DNA of 19,651 nucleotides from Clostridia bacterium (GTDB lineage: Bacteria; Bacillota; Clostridia; Oscillospirales; Butyricicoccaceae): NCBI GenBank assembly GCA_900763355.1, contig CAAFJY010000155.1, positions 1-19,651 of the forward strand, written 5' to 3'. The translations under genes and the position numbers were made by a program. The first letter of the stretch is position 1; each line of letters opens with the position of its first letter. Under the pieces are notes generated by a model that saw only the letters and a list, made by a program, of their open reading frames with translations, did no database searches and was not told the origin of the DNA. Positions 1-7,033 of the stretch are shown here, piece by piece.

Positions 1-6
1 GGCCCC

Positions 7-35
7 TTGCGCCGCCCCGCATCCCGGAGTACAAT
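7..35 (+). promoter_or_regulatory. possible sigma-A promoter for thiN
   Basis: A TACAAT -10 box (30-35) lies 17 bases after TTGCGC (7-12), which keeps only the TTG of a -35 box. Against this, one frame is open from the window edge to a TGA at 72-74 that overlaps the thiN ATG by four bases. This stretch could therefore instead be the last codons of an upstream gene translationally coupled to thiN. The visible 22 codons are too few to identify such a gene. Confidence 0.3.
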
Positions 36-70
36 AGAGCCAAATATTCCGCGAAAAAGGGAGCTTTTTC

Positions 71-703
71 ATGAAACGATGCTTTATCTACGCTGCCGGG
101 AGCTTTTTCGGTCTGCGGGAGCGGCCCTGCCCGGGGGATCTTCAGATCGCCGCCGACGCAGGTCTGCGCCTGTGCCGGGAGCTGGGGCGGACGCCCGACC
201 TGGTGCTGGGGGATTTTGATTCCATGGACGTGTCCGAGGCCCCGGCAGGCGCCCTCCGCGTCCCGGTGGAAAAGGACGACACCGACACCGGTCTCGCCCT
301 GCGGGAGGGGCTGCGCCGGGGGTGCCGGGAGTTTTTCATCTATGGCGGCACCGGGGGGCGGCGGCTGGACCACACCCTGGCCAATCTCCAATCCCTGGCC
401 TTTCTCCGGGAAAATGGGGCCCGGGGGTGGCTCTATGACCGGGATTTTGTCTACACCGTGATCAAAAACGAGACCCTCACCCTCCGGCGGGAGGTGGATT
501 GGGGGCTGGTATCCCTCTTCGCTCTGGGGGACCGGGCCCGGGGGGTCACCCTCACGGGGCTGCAGTATCCTCTGGACCACGCGGAGCTTACCTGTGCCTT
601 CCCCCTGGGGGTGAGCAACCATTTTGCGGAGGAAAGAGCCGCCGTCACCGTGGAGGATGGCCTCCTCCTGGTGGGGCAGGAGCTGCCGCACTTGGCCGAT
701 TGA
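71..703 (+). CDS. thiN: thiamine pyrophosphokinase
   Basis: This enzyme transfers pyrophosphate from ATP to thiamine, giving the cofactor thiamine diphosphate in the cytoplasm. The 210-residue protein has the usual size of the ThiN/YloS family. It carries the expected signatures: GDFDS (about 47-51), the acidic KDDTDT stretch (68-73) that holds metal and nucleotide, and GGTGGRRLDH (92-101), followed by a beta-rich C-terminal half (about 125-205) that fits the thiamine-binding domain. The ATG at 71 was chosen because AAAGGGAG lies about eight bases upstream and the protein begins with the usual short strand and glycine turn (CFIYAAG). Dxs, encoded later in this window, needs the cofactor this enzyme makes, but that is only a metabolic link. 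Identification is firm from the motifs. Confidence 0.93.
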   Translation: MKRCFIYAAGSFFGLRERPCPGDLQIAADAGLRLCRELGRTPDLVLGDFDSMDVSEAPAGALRVPVEKDDTDTGLALREGLRRGCREFFIYGGTGGRRLDHTLANLQSLAFLRENGARGWLYDRDFVYTVIKNETLTLRREVDWGLVSLFALGDRARGVTLTGLQYPLDHAELTCAFPLGVSNHFAEERAAVTVEDGLLLVGQELPHLAD

Positions 704-707
704 TCCC

Positions 708-736
708 GCACATCTCCGCCCACGCCCGCATATTCT
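708..736 (+). promoter_or_regulatory. possible sigma-E (sporulation) promoter for yunB
   Basis: GCACATC (708-714) matches 5 of 7 positions of the sigma-E -35 consensus KMATATT. After a 14-base spacer, CATATTCT (729-736) matches 6 of 8 positions of the -10 consensus CATACAHT. The predicted start near 743 leaves room for the GGAGGGGAG ribosome site of yunB. The B. subtilis yunB gene is a sigma-E target, which fits. The match is by eye, and chance similarity is possible. Confidence 0.35.
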
Positions 737-755
737 GGACAGGGGAGGGGAGCGC

Positions 756-1379
756 ATGGGGAAACGATGGTTTTTTCACCGGAAAGGGCATCATGTTTGG
801 CGCATTCCGGTGCTTTTGCTGGCGCTGGGGCTGGGACTGGCCCTGTGGAGCCGGGCCGGAGCCCGGCTGGGGGAGCTGATCGCCCTCTATGGCGGGGAGG
901 AATGCCGCCGCCAGCTGACCCAGCTGCTGCTGGACTGCGCCGGTCCCGTGCCGGAGGCCCTGCTCTCACCGGCGGAGCCCCAGGGGGGCGACAGCGCCTT
1001 TGCCCTGGACGCGCCCCGGCTGGAGGCCTATCGGGCCGAGACCGCCCTGGCGCTGGAAGCGGGGCTCACGGACCTGGCTGCCCGGCCCCAGCGGGTGGCC
1101 TTGGGGACGGTGCTGGACCGGCCTCTCCTGCTGGACCGGGGGCCCCGGGTGACCCTGCGCTGGATCCCCGTGGGCAGCGGCAGCGCCCGGGTGGAGAGCA
1201 CCCTCACCCCGGCGGGGGTCAACCTGGTGCTCTACCGGGTGACCCTCTGTCTGGAGGCCCGGGTGACCGCCGTTTTTCCCGGTGGGACCCGGGAGGTGGT
1301 GTGCACCCGGGACCTGGTGCTGTGCGAGCGGCTCTATGCCGGGTCGGTGCCCCTGGCCTTTGGCGCGGGGGGAACGTGA
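756..1379 (+). CDS. yunB: YunB-like sporulation protein (short form)
   Basis: The 207-residue protein starts with a basic tail and one hydrophobic segment (about residues 15-32), so it is probably anchored in the mother-cell or outer forespore membrane. Its C-terminal third (about 125-203) has the YunB pattern: a GP-V start, a glycine-spaced V-S-L strand, a 'GVNLVLYRVTL' core, a V-A-V-F-P strand and a final 'LYAGSVPLAF'. YunB of B. subtilis is a sigma-E-dependent protein needed for efficient sporulation whose biochemical role is not known. It is about 250 residues long, so this version is shorter between the membrane anchor and the C-terminal domain. The ATG at 756 follows GGAGGGGAG closely; the open frame upstream overlaps thiN and looks non-coding. 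The name rests on remembered family patterns rather than an alignment. Confidence 0.72.
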   Translation: MGKRWFFHRKGHHVWRIPVLLLALGLGLALWSRAGARLGELIALYGGEECRRQLTQLLLDCAGPVPEALLSPAEPQGGDSAFALDAPRLEAYRAETALALEAGLTDLAARPQRVALGTVLDRPLLLDRGPRVTLRWIPVGSGSARVESTLTPAGVNLVLYRVTLCLEARVTAVFPGGTREVVCTRDLVLCERLYAGSVPLAFGAGGT

Positions 1380-1386
1380 TTTTGAG

Positions 1387-1415
1387 TGGAAAAACCGCCG
1401 GTTTTGTGGTAAACT
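1387..1415 (+). promoter_or_regulatory. possible extended -10 promoter reading into the inverted-repeat element and ligA
   Basis: TAAACT (1410-1415) is preceded by TGG, giving an extended -10 (TGnTAAACT). TGGAAA (1387-1392) sits 17 bases upstream and matches 4 of 6 of the -35 consensus. It would start an RNA near 1422, inside the left arm of the inverted repeat. It is the best candidate I see for vegetative ligA expression, but both boxes are weak. Confidence 0.28.
1390..1405. terminator. small hairpin, weak intrinsic terminator candidate
   Basis: AAAACC (1391-1396), a GCC loop and GGTTTT (1400-1405) form a 6-bp hairpin 11 bases after the yunB stop. Read rightward the T run is four bases. 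Read leftward it is five, so the hairpin could weakly end transcription from either side. The short stem makes efficient termination doubtful. Confidence 0.28.
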
Positions 1416-1690
1416 ACCCTCGATGGACAAGGGCAGATACGCTTTCCAGCGGCAAAAAGTTAGCGCTGGACATCGTCATCGTCCTCGGTGGGCGACGGCC
1501 CACCGTCGTCCTCTTCCTCGCCAGCCCCGGTTTTTCCTCGCTGGAAAGTCCTGCGGAGTTTTTCGGGAGCGGAAATCGTGTCCGGGGAGGCTGACGAAGC
1601 AGGCGAGCTGTCGCCCGGCCATGAGGAAAACGAAGCCGGGCGCGGTTTCTGCCCCGAACAACCGTGTCCGCCCTTGCCCATCGAGGGTAG
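1414..1690. repeat. 277-bp element closed by 28-bp inverted repeats with internal paired arms
   Basis: The left end 1414-1441 is complementary to the right end 1663-1690 over 28 positions: 25 Watson-Crick pairs, one G-T (1438/1666) and two A-C mismatches (1427/1677, 1435/1669). Immediately inside, 1442-1451 pairs perfectly with 1539-1548 (10 bp). Further perfect stems are 1486-1493 with 1498-1505 (8 bp, 4-base loop), 1612-1619 with 1635-1642 (8 bp, 15-base loop), and 1562-1567 plus 1572-1575 with 1653-1658 plus 1646-1649. The segment 1446-1451 can alternatively pair with 1464-1469. No protein in any frame looks real. I do not recognise an RNA family or a transposon end, and no target-site duplication is evident. 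On the opposite strand the two A-C mismatches become G-U pairs, which slightly favours a leftward RNA. Confidence 0.7.
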
Positions 1691-1724
1691 ATTTGATTTC
1701 TGAAAAAACAGGAGCGTGAACGCC

Positions 1725-3707
1725 ATGGATCCCATCCAGGAAGAGATGCTTTCCCTCACCCGGGAGCTGATGCACCATGCCCGCTTGTATTACAACGACG
1801 ACGCGCCGGAGATCCCGGATTTTGAATACGACGCCATGCAGCGCCGCCTGCGGGAGCTGGAGGCGAAATATCCCCAATATGCCCAGCCCGATTCCCCCAC
1901 ACAGAGGGTCATCGGCGCGGTGCTGGAGGGGTTCGAGGAGGTCCGCCACCCCTATCCCATGGAGAGCCTGCAGGATGTCTTTTCCTTTGACGAGATCCGG
2001 GATTTTGACCGGCGGATGAAGGAGCTGGACCCCCAGGTGGACTATACCGTGGAGCTCAAGATCGACGGGCTCTCGGTCTGCCTGGAATACGATGGGGGCC
2101 GCTTTGTCCTGGGGGCCACCCGGGGGGACGGAAAGGTGGGGGAAAACGTCACCGAAAACCTCAAGACGGTGTTTGACATCCCCATGACCATCCCCACGGA
2201 ATATCCCCATGTGTGGATCCGGGGAGAGGTCTATATGCCCATCCGGGTCTTTGACCGGCTCAACGCCCAGCGGGAGGCCGCCGAGCTCCCGCCCTTTGCC
2301 AACCCCCGCAACGCCGCCGCCGGGTCTCTCCGCCAGCTGGACAGCAGCGTCTGCGCCCAGCGCCGCCTGAGCATCTTCTGCTTCAATGTCCAGAACGCCA
2401 GGGAGCTGGGCTTCACCACCCACGCCCAGTCGCTGGAATATGTCAAATCCATGGGCTGTAAGATCGTGGAGCCCTACCGGGTCACCCGGGATGTGGAGGA
2501 GATCTTCGCCTTCATCCAGGAGATGGGGGAAAAGCGGGATACCCTCCCCTGCGGCATCGACGGCATCGTCATCAAGGTCAACGACCTGGCCCTGCGGGAG
2601 CAGCTGGGCTCCACCGCCAAGGTCCCCCGCTGGGCCATCGCCTACAAGTTCCCGCCGGAGGAGAAAAAGGCCCGCCTGCGGGACATCGCCATCCAGGTGG
2701 GGCGCACCGGCGTGCTCACCCCCAACGCCGTCTTTGACCCCGTCCGCCTGGCGGGGACCACCGTCAGCCGCGCCACCCTGCACAATCTGGATTTCATCCG
2801 CCAGCGGGACATCCGGGTGGGGGACACCATCCTGGTGCGCAAGGCCGGGGACATCATTCCGGAGGTCCTGGGGGTGGACCACACCCAGCGGGAGCCGGGG
2901 GCCGTCCCCTTTGAGATGCCCGCCACCTGCCCCGTCTGCGGCGCGCCCGTGGTGCGGGAGGAGGGGGAGGCCGCCTTCCGCTGCACCGGGGCCGAGTGCC
3001 CCGCCCAGCTGCTGCGCAGCATCACCCACTTTGCCAGCCGGGACGCCATGGACATCGACGGCTTGGGCCCCGCCCTGGTCCAGTCCCTGGTGGAGGAAAG
3101 ACTGGTGGCATCCCCCGCCGATCTCTATTCCCTCCGGCTCCCCGATGTGGCCGCCCTGGACCGCATGGGGAGAAAATCCGCCCGCAATCTCCTGGACGCC
3201 ATCGAAAAAAGCAAGGAAAATCCCCTGTCCCGGCTGCTCTTCGCCTTTGGCATCCGCCAGGTGGGGCAAAAGGCTGCCCAGACCATCGCCCGGGAATATC
3301 CCTCCATGGACGCGCTGATGGAGGCCTCCCAGGAGGCCCTCACCGGGATCTTTGACGTGGGGGCCATCACGGCGGAAAATCTCTGGCTGTGGCTCCACGC
3401 CCCCCAGAGCCAGCATCTCATCCGGCGCCTGCGGGAGGCGGGGGTCAACATGACCGAGCCCGATACCCGGCAGAGCGACCGGTTTGCGGGCCAGACCTTT
3501 GTCCTCACCGGGACCCTCTCCCGCTACACTCGGGCGGAAGCCACCGCCCTCATCACCGAAAACGGGGGCAAGGTGGCGGGCTCCGTGTCCAAAAAGACCT
3601 CCTATGTCCTGGTGGGGGAGGATGCCGGCTCCAAGCTGCAAAAGGCCGAAGCCCTGGGCATCCCCGTCATCGACGAGGATCAATTGGAGGAAATGCTCGA
3701 GAATTGA
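1725..3707 (+). CDS. ligA: NAD-dependent DNA ligase LigA
   Basis: This enzyme seals nicks during replication and repair using NAD+ as adenylate donor. The 660-residue protein has the full bacterial layout. An N-terminal Ia domain contains the Y-Y-x-D-D pattern (about 22-26), and the adenylation domain carries the catalytic lysine K112 in ELKIDG. An OB-fold domain follows, then a four-cysteine zinc finger (C402, C405, C420, C425), helix-hairpin-helix repeats (about 440-580) and a C-terminal BRCT domain (about 585-660). Of two possible starts, GTG 1716 lies one base from the AGGAG (1710-1714), whereas ATG 1725 has a workable ten-base gap, so 1725 is preferred. The gene follows the inverted-repeat element at 1414-1690 and ends before a strong terminator, making it the last gene of its transcript. 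No promoter lies directly upstream. Confidence 0.97.
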   Translation: MDPIQEEMLSLTRELMHHARLYYNDDAPEIPDFEYDAMQRRLRELEAKYPQYAQPDSPTQRVIGAVLEGFEEVRHPYPMESLQDVFSFDEIRDFDRRMKELDPQVDYTVELKIDGLSVCLEYDGGRFVLGATRGDGKVGENVTENLKTVFDIPMTIPTEYPHVWIRGEVYMPIRVFDRLNAQREAAELPPFANPRNAAAGSLRQLDSSVCAQRRLSIFCFNVQNARELGFTTHAQSLEYVKSMGCKIVEPYRVTRDVEEIFAFIQEMGEKRDTLPCGIDGIVIKVNDLALREQLGSTAKVPRWAIAYKFPPEEKKARLRDIAIQVGRTGVLTPNAVFDPVRLAGTTVSRATLHNLDFIRQRDIRVGDTILVRKAGDIIPEVLGVDHTQREPGAVPFEMPATCPVCGAPVVREEGEAAFRCTGAECPAQLLRSITHFASRDAMDIDGLGPALVQSLVEERLVASPADLYSLRLPDVAALDRMGRKSARNLLDAIEKSKENPLSRLLFAFGIRQVGQKAAQTIAREYPSMDALMEASQEALTGIFDVGAITAENLWLWLHAPQSQHLIRRLREAGVNMTEPDTRQSDRFAGQTFVLTGTLSRYTRAEATALITENGGKVAGSVSKKTSYVLVGEDAGSKLQKAEALGIPVIDEDQLEEMLEN

Positions 3708-3814
3708 TCGGTGCCTATTTTTATGTATTTCCTGGTGCGCCTCAGAGCGGCGCCGAGCATACGGTGAACACATCCGGAGATATCAGAAGAGTTGGCCTTG
3801 TAAAGGCTCTGCCT

Positions 3815-3847
3815 GCGGGCGGCGCGTGTGCGCCGCCCGCGTTTTTT
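3815..3847 (+). terminator. strong intrinsic terminator after ligA
   Basis: An 11-bp perfect GC stem (3815-3825 with 3830-3840) closes a GTGT loop and is followed by G and six T (3842-3847). It separates the vegetative ligA transcript from the spoIIIA operon. In the rest of the ligA-spoIIIAA gap (3708-3970) I see only an 8-bp inverted repeat (3850-3857 with 3911-3918) and the weak promoter candidate described next. Confidence 0.93.
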
Positions 3848-3921
3848 ATGGACTTTTCGGGGGAGCTTTGGCGGTTTTGCCCCTGTTTTCAGGCTTTTTT
3901 CCGTCGGGGAAAAAGTCCGGT

Positions 3922-3949
3922 TCTGAATGGGACAGGCCGGACATACCCT
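3922..3949 (+). promoter_or_regulatory. possible sigma-E -10 box for the spoIIIA operon
   Basis: CATACCCT (3942-3949) matches 7 of 8 positions of the sigma-E -10 consensus CATACAHT. The matching -35 region is poor (TCTGAAT, 4 of 7, with a 13-base spacer). The start point would fall right at the AGGAGG ribosome site, leaving almost no leader. spoIIIA is a sigma-E operon in B. subtilis, so a promoter of this class is expected in this gap, but this site is only a candidate. Confidence 0.28.
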
Positions 3950-3970
3950 TTCACCAGGAGGTCGGAGATC

Positions 3971-4867
3971 ATGCAGGATTTGGAACAGCAAAAGAGCTTT
4001 CATACCGCCGCCGCCCTGCTGCCGGAGCGGCTTTGGCGGGCGGCCTATGCCCTCCCGGCAGAGCAGCGGTCCCTGTGCGAGGAGCTGCGGGTGCGGCTGG
4101 GCCGCCCCCTGGCGGCCACCGTGGCGGGGGAGACGGTGTTTCTCGGGACCGAGCCGGTCCTGCCCACCCGGGGGGAGCTGGAGGACATCTTAGCCCGGGC
4201 CACCCAGTCCTCGGTCCACACCTATCTGGACCAGCTGCGGGAGGGCTATCTCACCACAAAGGACGGCCACCGCCTGGGCCTGTGCGCCCAGGTGTCGGAG
4301 AGTGCCCCGGGGGCCCTCCGGGGCCTGTCCTCCATCAACATCCGCCTGGCCCGGCAGATCGGCGGCCTGGGGGACGAGCTCCCCCTGACAGAGGGCGGCC
4401 GGTTCGAAAATACCCTCATCCTCGCGCCGCCGGGGGCGGGAAAGACCACCCTCCTGCGGGAGCTGTGCCGCCGCCTGTCCCGGACCTTCCGGGTGTCCAT
4501 TGCCGACGAGCGTTACGAGATCGCCGCCTGCATGGAGGGGGAGCCCCGCTTCCGGGTGGGGAGCTGCGACGTGGTCTCCGGCGGGAAAAAGTCGGCCGTC
4601 CTGCCCCAGCTCATCCGGGCCATGTCGCCCCAGATCCTGGCCTTGGACGAGATCACCCAGGCCGGGGACTGCCGGACCATCCTCTCCTGCCGGGGCTGCG
4701 GCTGCGCCCTGCTGGCCGCCGCCCACGGGGAGGGACCCGACGATCTCCGCCGCCGCCCGGAATACCGCCCTTTGTGGGAAAACGGCGTGTTCCGCCGGGT
4801 CATCCTCATCGGGGGGACAGGGCGGCAGCGGACCTATCGCCTGGTCCGGCTGGAGGCGGGGGCATGA
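3971..4867 (+). CDS. spoIIIAA: stage III sporulation protein AA, secretion-type ATPase
   Basis: SpoIIIAA is the cytoplasmic ATPase of the SpoIIIA-SpoIIQ channel and resembles the motor ATPases of type II and IV secretion. It acts in the mother cell at the engulfing membrane and is needed to keep forespore gene expression going. The 298-residue protein shows a Walker A loop PPGAGKT (153-159, lysine 158) and a Walker B strand ending ALDE (D226, E227). A TQSSVHTYLDQLREGYLTTK segment before them, with DGHRLGLC, is typical of the family. AGGAGG (3956-3961) is ten bases from the ATG; the longer open frame upstream runs through the terminator and is not coding. Size is close to the B. subtilis protein (about 307). 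It is first in an eight-gene operon, and its stop overlaps the next start by four bases. Confidence 0.96.
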   Translation: MQDLEQQKSFHTAAALLPERLWRAAYALPAEQRSLCEELRVRLGRPLAATVAGETVFLGTEPVLPTRGELEDILARATQSSVHTYLDQLREGYLTTKDGHRLGLCAQVSESAPGALRGLSSINIRLARQIGGLGDELPLTEGGRFENTLILAPPGAGKTTLLRELCRRLSRTFRVSIADERYEIAACMEGEPRFRVGSCDVVSGGKKSAVLPQLIRAMSPQILALDEITQAGDCRTILSCRGCGCALLAAAHGEGPDDLRRRPEYRPLWENGVFRRVILIGGTGRQRTYRLVRLEAGA

Positions 4868-5358
4868 AGCTCCTGGGGGCGGCCCTGCTGCTGGTGTCCG
4901 CCGGGTGGCTGGGGGGCAGCTGGAAACAGGCCCAGACCCGCCGTCTGGCGGTGCTGGACGCTTTGGACCGGACCCTCTCCCGCCTGGGACCGGAGCTGGG
5001 GCGGGGGATGCCGCTGCCCGTCTTTTTTACCGGGGAGGGGGCACGGGAGCCGCTTCTGACGGGACCCTTTTCCCGGGCGGCCGCGGCGCTGGAACGGGGC
5101 CTGGGGGCCGAGCAGGCCCTCTTGACCGAGCTTGCGCCCCTGAGGGAGCTCTGTCCGGAGAGCGCCGAAGCCCTCCGGGCTCTCATCCCTCTCCTGGGCC
5201 GCTATGACAGCGGGACCCAGCGGAGCGCCTGTGTCCGGGCTCGGGAGCGCCTGGCCCGGGAGCGGGAACAGATCGACCGGGAGCGGACCCGTCAGGGCCG
5301 TCTCCGGCAGACGGTGACGATGTGCGCCGGGGCTCTTCTGGTCCTGGCGCTGTGGTGA
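4864..5358 (+). CDS. spoIIIAB: stage III sporulation protein AB
   Basis: SpoIIIAB is a membrane component of the mother-cell SpoIIIA channel and is related to the GspF-type platform proteins of secretion systems. The 164-residue product has a hydrophobic N-terminus (about 3-20), a helical cytoplasmic middle, a highly charged arginine and glutamate-rich helix (about 125-148), and a second hydrophobic segment at the extreme C-terminus (about 150-164). This is the topology of the family, whose members are about 170 residues. The ATG overlaps the spoIIIAA stop (ATGA), which argues for translational coupling. Identity rests on size, topology and operon position more than on a single motif, but the position between unmistakable AA and AC genes makes it secure. 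Confidence 0.92.
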   Translation: MKLLGAALLLVSAGWLGGSWKQAQTRRLAVLDALDRTLSRLGPELGRGMPLPVFFTGEGAREPLLTGPFSRAAAALERGLGAEQALLTELAPLRELCPESAEALRALIPLLGRYDSGTQRSACVRARERLAREREQIDRERTRQGRLRQTVTMCAGALLVLALW

Positions 5359-5369
5359 AGGGGAACAAC

Positions 5370-5564
5370 ATGGAAGTCGATCTCATTTTTCAGGTGGCGG
5401 CCATCGGGATCCTGGTGGCCGTGCTCAACCAGCTGCTCATCCGCTCCGGGCGGGAGGAGCAGGCCATGATGACCACCCTGGCGGGGCTCATCGTGGTGAT
5501 GATGATCCTGGTGCGGGAGATCAGCGGGATGTTCCAGCTGATCAAGCAGACCTTTGGCCTATGA
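5370..5564 (+). CDS. spoIIIAC: stage III sporulation protein AC
   Basis: This small integral membrane subunit of the SpoIIIA complex has 64 residues, close to the usual 65-68. Two hydrophobic helices (about 7-22 and 34-50) flank a short polar loop containing RSGREEQAMM. The methionine at 5370 is chosen over an in-frame ATG 16 codons upstream because AAGGGG (5358-5363) is six bases before it and the family begins with a short acidic tail followed by hydrophobic residues. It lies 11 bases after spoIIIAB and 6 bases before spoIIIAD. In B. subtilis AC and AD are both small polytopic proteins thought to help form the membrane base of the channel. Confidence 0.94.
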   Translation: MEVDLIFQVAAIGILVAVLNQLLIRSGREEQAMMTTLAGLIVVMMILVREISGMFQLIKQTFGL

Positions 5565-5570
5565 TCCGCC

Positions 5571-5966
5571 ATGGAGAGCCTTTGGTTGGGAAAGCTGGCC
5601 CTGACGGCGCTGCTGGCCCTGTGTGCCATGGCCCTGGTGCGCAGCCGCGCCGCGGCCTTGGCCGTGCCCCTGAGCCTGGCCGCGGCACTCACATTGCTGG
5701 GGATGCTGCTCCCGCGGCTGAGCGGTCTGCGGGGGGAGCTTTCCGCCCTGCTGGGGAGCGCCGGGTTGACAGGGGAGCTGTTTTCCCCCCTCCTCCGGGT
5801 GCTGGCGGCGGGGGGGATCACCCGCTTCACCGCCGAGCTCTGCCGGGATTCCGGGGAAAAGGCCCTGGCTGTCACGGTGGAGCTGTGCGGCGCGGCAGCG
5901 GCGGGACTGGCCCTGCTCCCCCTGGCAAAACGGGCACTGGAGCTCATCGGCTCCATCGGCGGCTGA
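5571..5966 (+). CDS. spoIIIAD: stage III sporulation protein AD
   Basis: A 131-residue, strongly hydrophobic protein (B. subtilis version about 133) with three or four predicted membrane helices (about 7-24, 28-46, 76-90, 103-120). The segment FSPLLRVLAAGGITRFTAELCRDSG (about 64-88, loop between helices) has the arginine and acidic pair typical of SpoIIIAD. It is a membrane subunit of the SpoIIIA channel. No clear ribosome site precedes the ATG, so translation is probably coupled to spoIIIAC, whose stop is six bases upstream. A second reading frame that starts at 5561 overlaps this gene but only becomes the spoIIIAE frame later. Confidence 0.93.
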   Translation: MESLWLGKLALTALLALCAMALVRSRAAALAVPLSLAAALTLLGMLLPRLSGLRGELSALLGSAGLTGELFSPLLRVLAAGGITRFTAELCRDSGEKALAVTVELCGAAAAGLALLPLAKRALELIGSIGG

Positions 5967-5977
5967 GGGGGATGGCG

Positions 5978-7033
5978 ATGCTTCTGGCCCTGGCGGGACT
6001 GCTGCTGCTCCCCGCCCGGGCGGCGGAGGAGGATGCCCGGCTGCGCCAGGCGCTCCCCCAGGATGCCGGGGAGGTGCTGGAGGAGGTCCCCCTCACCGGC
6101 GGGGCCGCTTCCGGCTTCCGCGCCCTGAAGGAGGCGGGAGAACGGGCTCTGCGCACCGCCCTCCGGGACAGTATGCGCAGCGTGTTCCGCATCCTGGCAG
6201 TCTGTCTGCTGCTGTCCCTCACCGAGAGCTTTGCCCAGGGGGCGGGAGCGCCCCTGCCGGGCCGGGCGGGGGAGCTGGCGGGGAGCACGGCGGTGCTGCT
6301 GCTGGCTCTGGGAGAGCACGGAACGCTGCTGTCCCAATGCCGGGAGAGCATCACGGCCCTCCGCCGGTTCACCCGGGTGTTCACAGGGGTCTTTACCGCC
6401 GCTTCCGCCGCGGCGGGACGGCCGGCCTCCGCCGTGGCGGCGGGGAGCGGAGCCATGGTGTGCTGCGACGCCCTCTTCGGCCTGTGTCTCAGCCTGGCGC
6501 TCCCGGCGGTGACGGCCTGTCTTCTGGTGACCTATGCCGGGGCGGTCTCCGGCAGCGGGACCCTGCGCCAGGGCGGGAAGCTGTGCAAATGGGCCCTCAC
6601 CCGGGGGATGCAGCTCTTTTTGACCGGGTATTTCGCCTATCTTTCCCTCACCGGGCTGGTGACGGGGACGGCGGACGCCGCCGCCGTCCGCACGGCCCAG
6701 AGCCTTTCGGGGGCCCTCCCCGTGGTGGGGAGCATCATCGCCGGGGCTTCGGAGACCATCCTCTCGGCTTCGGCGGCCCTGCGGGCGGGGGTGGGATGCT
6801 TTGGCTGTCTGGCGGCGGCGGCCATCTGCCTGACACCGCTGGTGCGGGGGGTGTGCCATCTGCTGGCCTTCCGCCTGCTGTCGGCCCTGGCGGCCTCCTT
6901 TGCCCGGGAAGGGGTCAAAACGGTGCTGGAGGGGCTGGACGGGGCCTATGGGATGCTCACCGGCATCCTGGCGGCCTGCTGCGCCGCCCAGTTCATCACC
7001 GTGGCCGTGGCCCTGACGGTGACGGGCACATGA
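5978..7033 (+). CDS. spoIIIAE: stage III sporulation protein AE
   Basis: SpoIIIAE is the large polytopic membrane protein of the SpoIIIA channel. The product has a cleavable-looking signal sequence (about 1-16, ending PARA-A), a soluble helical region with many charged residues, and then six or more hydrophobic helices across about 60-350. GAGGGGG (5965-5971) is six bases before ATG 5978 and directly abuts the alternative ATG 5972, so 5978 is preferred. At 351 residues it is shorter than the B. subtilis protein (about 399), mostly in the N-terminal soluble part. The stop codon overlaps the spoIIIAF start by four bases. In B. subtilis SpoIIIAE is essential for late forespore gene expression. 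Confidence 0.94.
   Translation: MLLALAGLLLLPARAAEEDARLRQALPQDAGEVLEEVPLTGGAASGFRALKEAGERALRTALRDSMRSVFRILAVCLLLSLTESFAQGAGAPLPGRAGELAGSTAVLLLALGEHGTLLSQCRESITALRRFTRVFTGVFTAASAAAGRPASAVAAGSGAMVCCDALFGLCLSLALPAVTACLLVTYAGAVSGSGTLRQGGKLCKWALTRGMQLFLTGYFAYLSLTGLVTGTADAAAVRTAQSLSGALPVVGSIIAGASETILSASAALRAGVGCFGCLAAAAICLTPLVRGVCHLLAFRLLSALAASFAREGVKTVLEGLDGAYGMLTGILAACCAAQFITVAVALTVTGT

Noticed and set aside
1..70. Short open frame ending in ATGA with the thiN start
   Set aside because: Only 22 codons are visible and the residues match no family I recognise. It could be the tail of an upstream gene or non-coding promoter DNA, so it is not annotated as a gene.
1541..1603. Motif resemblance to RNase P (GGAAAGTCC) and to SRP RNA (GAAGCAG) inside the inverted-repeat element
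   Set aside because: The rest of the conserved RNase P core and the SRP GGAA tetraloop region are absent or in the wrong order, so these are chance matches.
1405..1700. Target-site duplication flanking the 277-bp element
   Set aside because: The bases outside the two arms (left ending GGTAAA, right starting ATTTGA) show no direct repeat, so insertion as a transposable element is not demonstrated.
1716..1724. GTG start three codons before the chosen ligA ATG
   Set aside because: The AGGAG site ends only one base before the GTG, too close for initiation; ATG 1725 has a workable gap.
1476..3773. 765-codon open frame on the minus strand opposite ligA
   Set aside because: It is a shadow of GC-rich codons: low-complexity Gly/His/Pro/Leu composition, no recognisable domain, and it lies entirely opposite a clear ligA. 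The same holds for the long minus-strand frames at 5390-6859, 10601-12100, 12954-15101 and 17931-19505.
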